Of a stretch of DNA of 9,833 nt, positions 9,564 through 9,833 are shown piece after piece (position 1 is the stretch's first letter; every line of letters begins with the position of its first letter). The position numbers were made by a program, and so were the translations under genes. The stretch is from NCBI GenBank assembly GCA_024683935.1, contig JAIKXV010000114.1, forward strand, positions 1 to 9,833, written 5' to 3'. The notes below the pieces were generated by a model. That model had not been told where the DNA came from and ran no database searches. It worked only from the letters and a program-made list of their open reading frames with translations. Source of the stretch: Lachnospiraceae bacterium. GTDB taxonomy: Bacteria; Bacillota_A; Clostridia; Lachnospirales; Lachnospiraceae.

Positions 9564-9566
9564 ATA

Positions 9567-9638
9567 CTCCCCGAGTTGGGCTCGAACCAACAACCCCGCG
9601 GTTAACAGCCGCGTGCTCTACCATTGAGCTATCGAGGA
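9567..9638 (-). tRNA. tRNA-Asn (anticodon GUU)
   Basis: A 72-nt cloverleaf. The acceptor arms TCCTCGA (9638-9632) and TCGGGGA (9574-9568) pair with one T-G wobble. The D arm is GCTC/GAGC, the anticodon stem CGCGG/CCGCG with loop CTGTTAA gives GTT, and the T arm is GTTGG/CCAAC with loop TTCGAGC. The discriminator is G. CCA is not encoded. Only 3 nt separate it from tRNA-Cys, so both are cut from one precursor. Confidence 0.97.
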
Positions 9639-9660
9639 AAAACGTCCTGCGGACGTTTTT
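9638..9660. terminator. Terminator-shaped hairpin touching the 5' end of tRNA-Asn
   Basis: A perfect inverted repeat with arms AAAAACGTCC and GGACGTTTTT and a 3-nt loop. Each strand shows a GC-rich core (ACGTCC/GGACGT) followed by five Ts, the form of a bidirectional intrinsic terminator. On the minus strand the last T of the run is nucleotide 1 of tRNA-Asn. It may end an upstream transcript, or it may serve as a processing stem in an rRNA-tRNA precursor. Confidence 0.6.
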
Positions 9661-9697
9661 CGGGCACGTTCTGGCTCGCCATGCGAAACAGTGCCCG
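9661..9697. repeat. Stem-loop upstream of tRNA-Asn
   Basis: The arms CGGGCAC (9661-9667) and GTGCCCG (9691-9697) pair perfectly, and GTT/AAC can extend the stem past a single bulge. The loop contains GGCTCGCC. No T-run follows on either strand. It abuts the terminator-shaped hairpin on one side and lies 2 nt from a palindrome on the other. Confidence 0.55.
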
Positions 9698-9699
9698 TG

Positions 9700-9723
9700 G
9701 TTATCGCACTATAGTGCGATAAC
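9700..9723. repeat. Perfect 24-bp palindrome
   Basis: GTTATCGCACTA is followed at once by its exact reverse complement, with no spacer. In RNA it would form a hairpin with a small loop; in DNA it could be a symmetrical protein site. There is no T-run next to it. It lies between the rRNA-type spacer sequence and the tRNA genes. Confidence 0.6.
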
Positions 9724-9833
9724 TTCCTTGAACCTTGCAAACCGAACATCGAACAGATCTGACATCGCTAAGTGCTCATACTACACTGGACTACTAAACT
9801 CACGCTTCGTCTCTGACTCGCGTTCGTTAAGGG
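9724..9833 (-). other. Gene-free DNA resembling an rRNA-operon spacer
   Basis: No protein gene, tRNA or 5S rRNA is visible. On the minus strand, TGTTCGGTTTGCAAGG (about 9752-9737) resembles the TGTTCAGTTTTGAAGG-type sequences found in rRNA operon spacers of Firmicutes. With two tRNA genes downstream this suggests that a 23S or 5S rRNA gene lies just beyond the right edge on the minus strand. The window's last bases (CTTAAC on the minus strand) are too few to identify the 23S end. Confidence 0.35.

Noticed and set aside
9724..9833. 5S or 23S rRNA gene inside the window
   Set aside because: I could not find the 5S core or any definite 23S end sequence on either strand; only spacer-like similarity is visible.

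Overview
The window looks like chromosomal DNA from a Firmicute, most likely of the Lachnospiraceae (Butyrivibrio-like). The signs are strong AGGAGG-type ribosome sites, tRNA genes without an encoded CCA, intrinsic terminators with long T-runs, a secreted plant-cell-wall (CE1-type) esterase and moderate GC. The family placement is inference; no 16S rRNA is present. Every gene I can support lies on the minus strand, so transcription runs from right to left.

Reading in the direction of transcription: 9833-9639 has no gene. It holds what looks like rRNA-operon spacer DNA followed by three consecutive hairpins. Then come tRNA-Asn(GUU) and tRNA-Cys(GCA), 3 nt apart, with an intrinsic terminator at 9488-9460. 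A promoter at about 9436-9428 serves a secreted alpha/beta-hydrolase of the feruloyl/acetyl-xylan esterase type (9400-8345). A second promoter (8314-8286) starts the F1Fo ATP synthase operon: atpB (a), atpE (c), atpF (b), a fused delta-CTD/alpha gene, atpG (gamma), atpD (beta) and atpC (epsilon). guaA (GMP synthetase) follows after only 27 nt with no terminator between. A strong terminator lies at 584-547 and a second terminator-shaped hairpin at 355-320. The left edge carries the first 45 codons of a Fic-family gene in AT-richer DNA, preceded by a repeated-motif array that looks like an operator region.

The most notable point is in the ATP synthase. No separate full-length delta gene (atpH) lies between atpF and atpA. 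Instead the alpha subunit is 594 residues long, and its first ~90 residues match the C-terminal, b-binding domain of the delta subunit. They are joined in frame to a complete ~503-residue alpha. The delta N-terminal domain, which normally holds the alpha N-termini non-covalently, is absent from the window. All other subunits look intact, so the operon appears to encode a complete enzyme in which the joint between F1 and the peripheral stalk is covalent. The c subunit lacks the known sodium ligands around its carboxylate, which points to proton coupling.

The second point of interest is the DNA upstream of the Fic gene. It holds four copies of an 11-bp motif, ATGATGYARTT, two of them forming a perfect 14-bp-arm inverted repeat, set around a plausible promoter.
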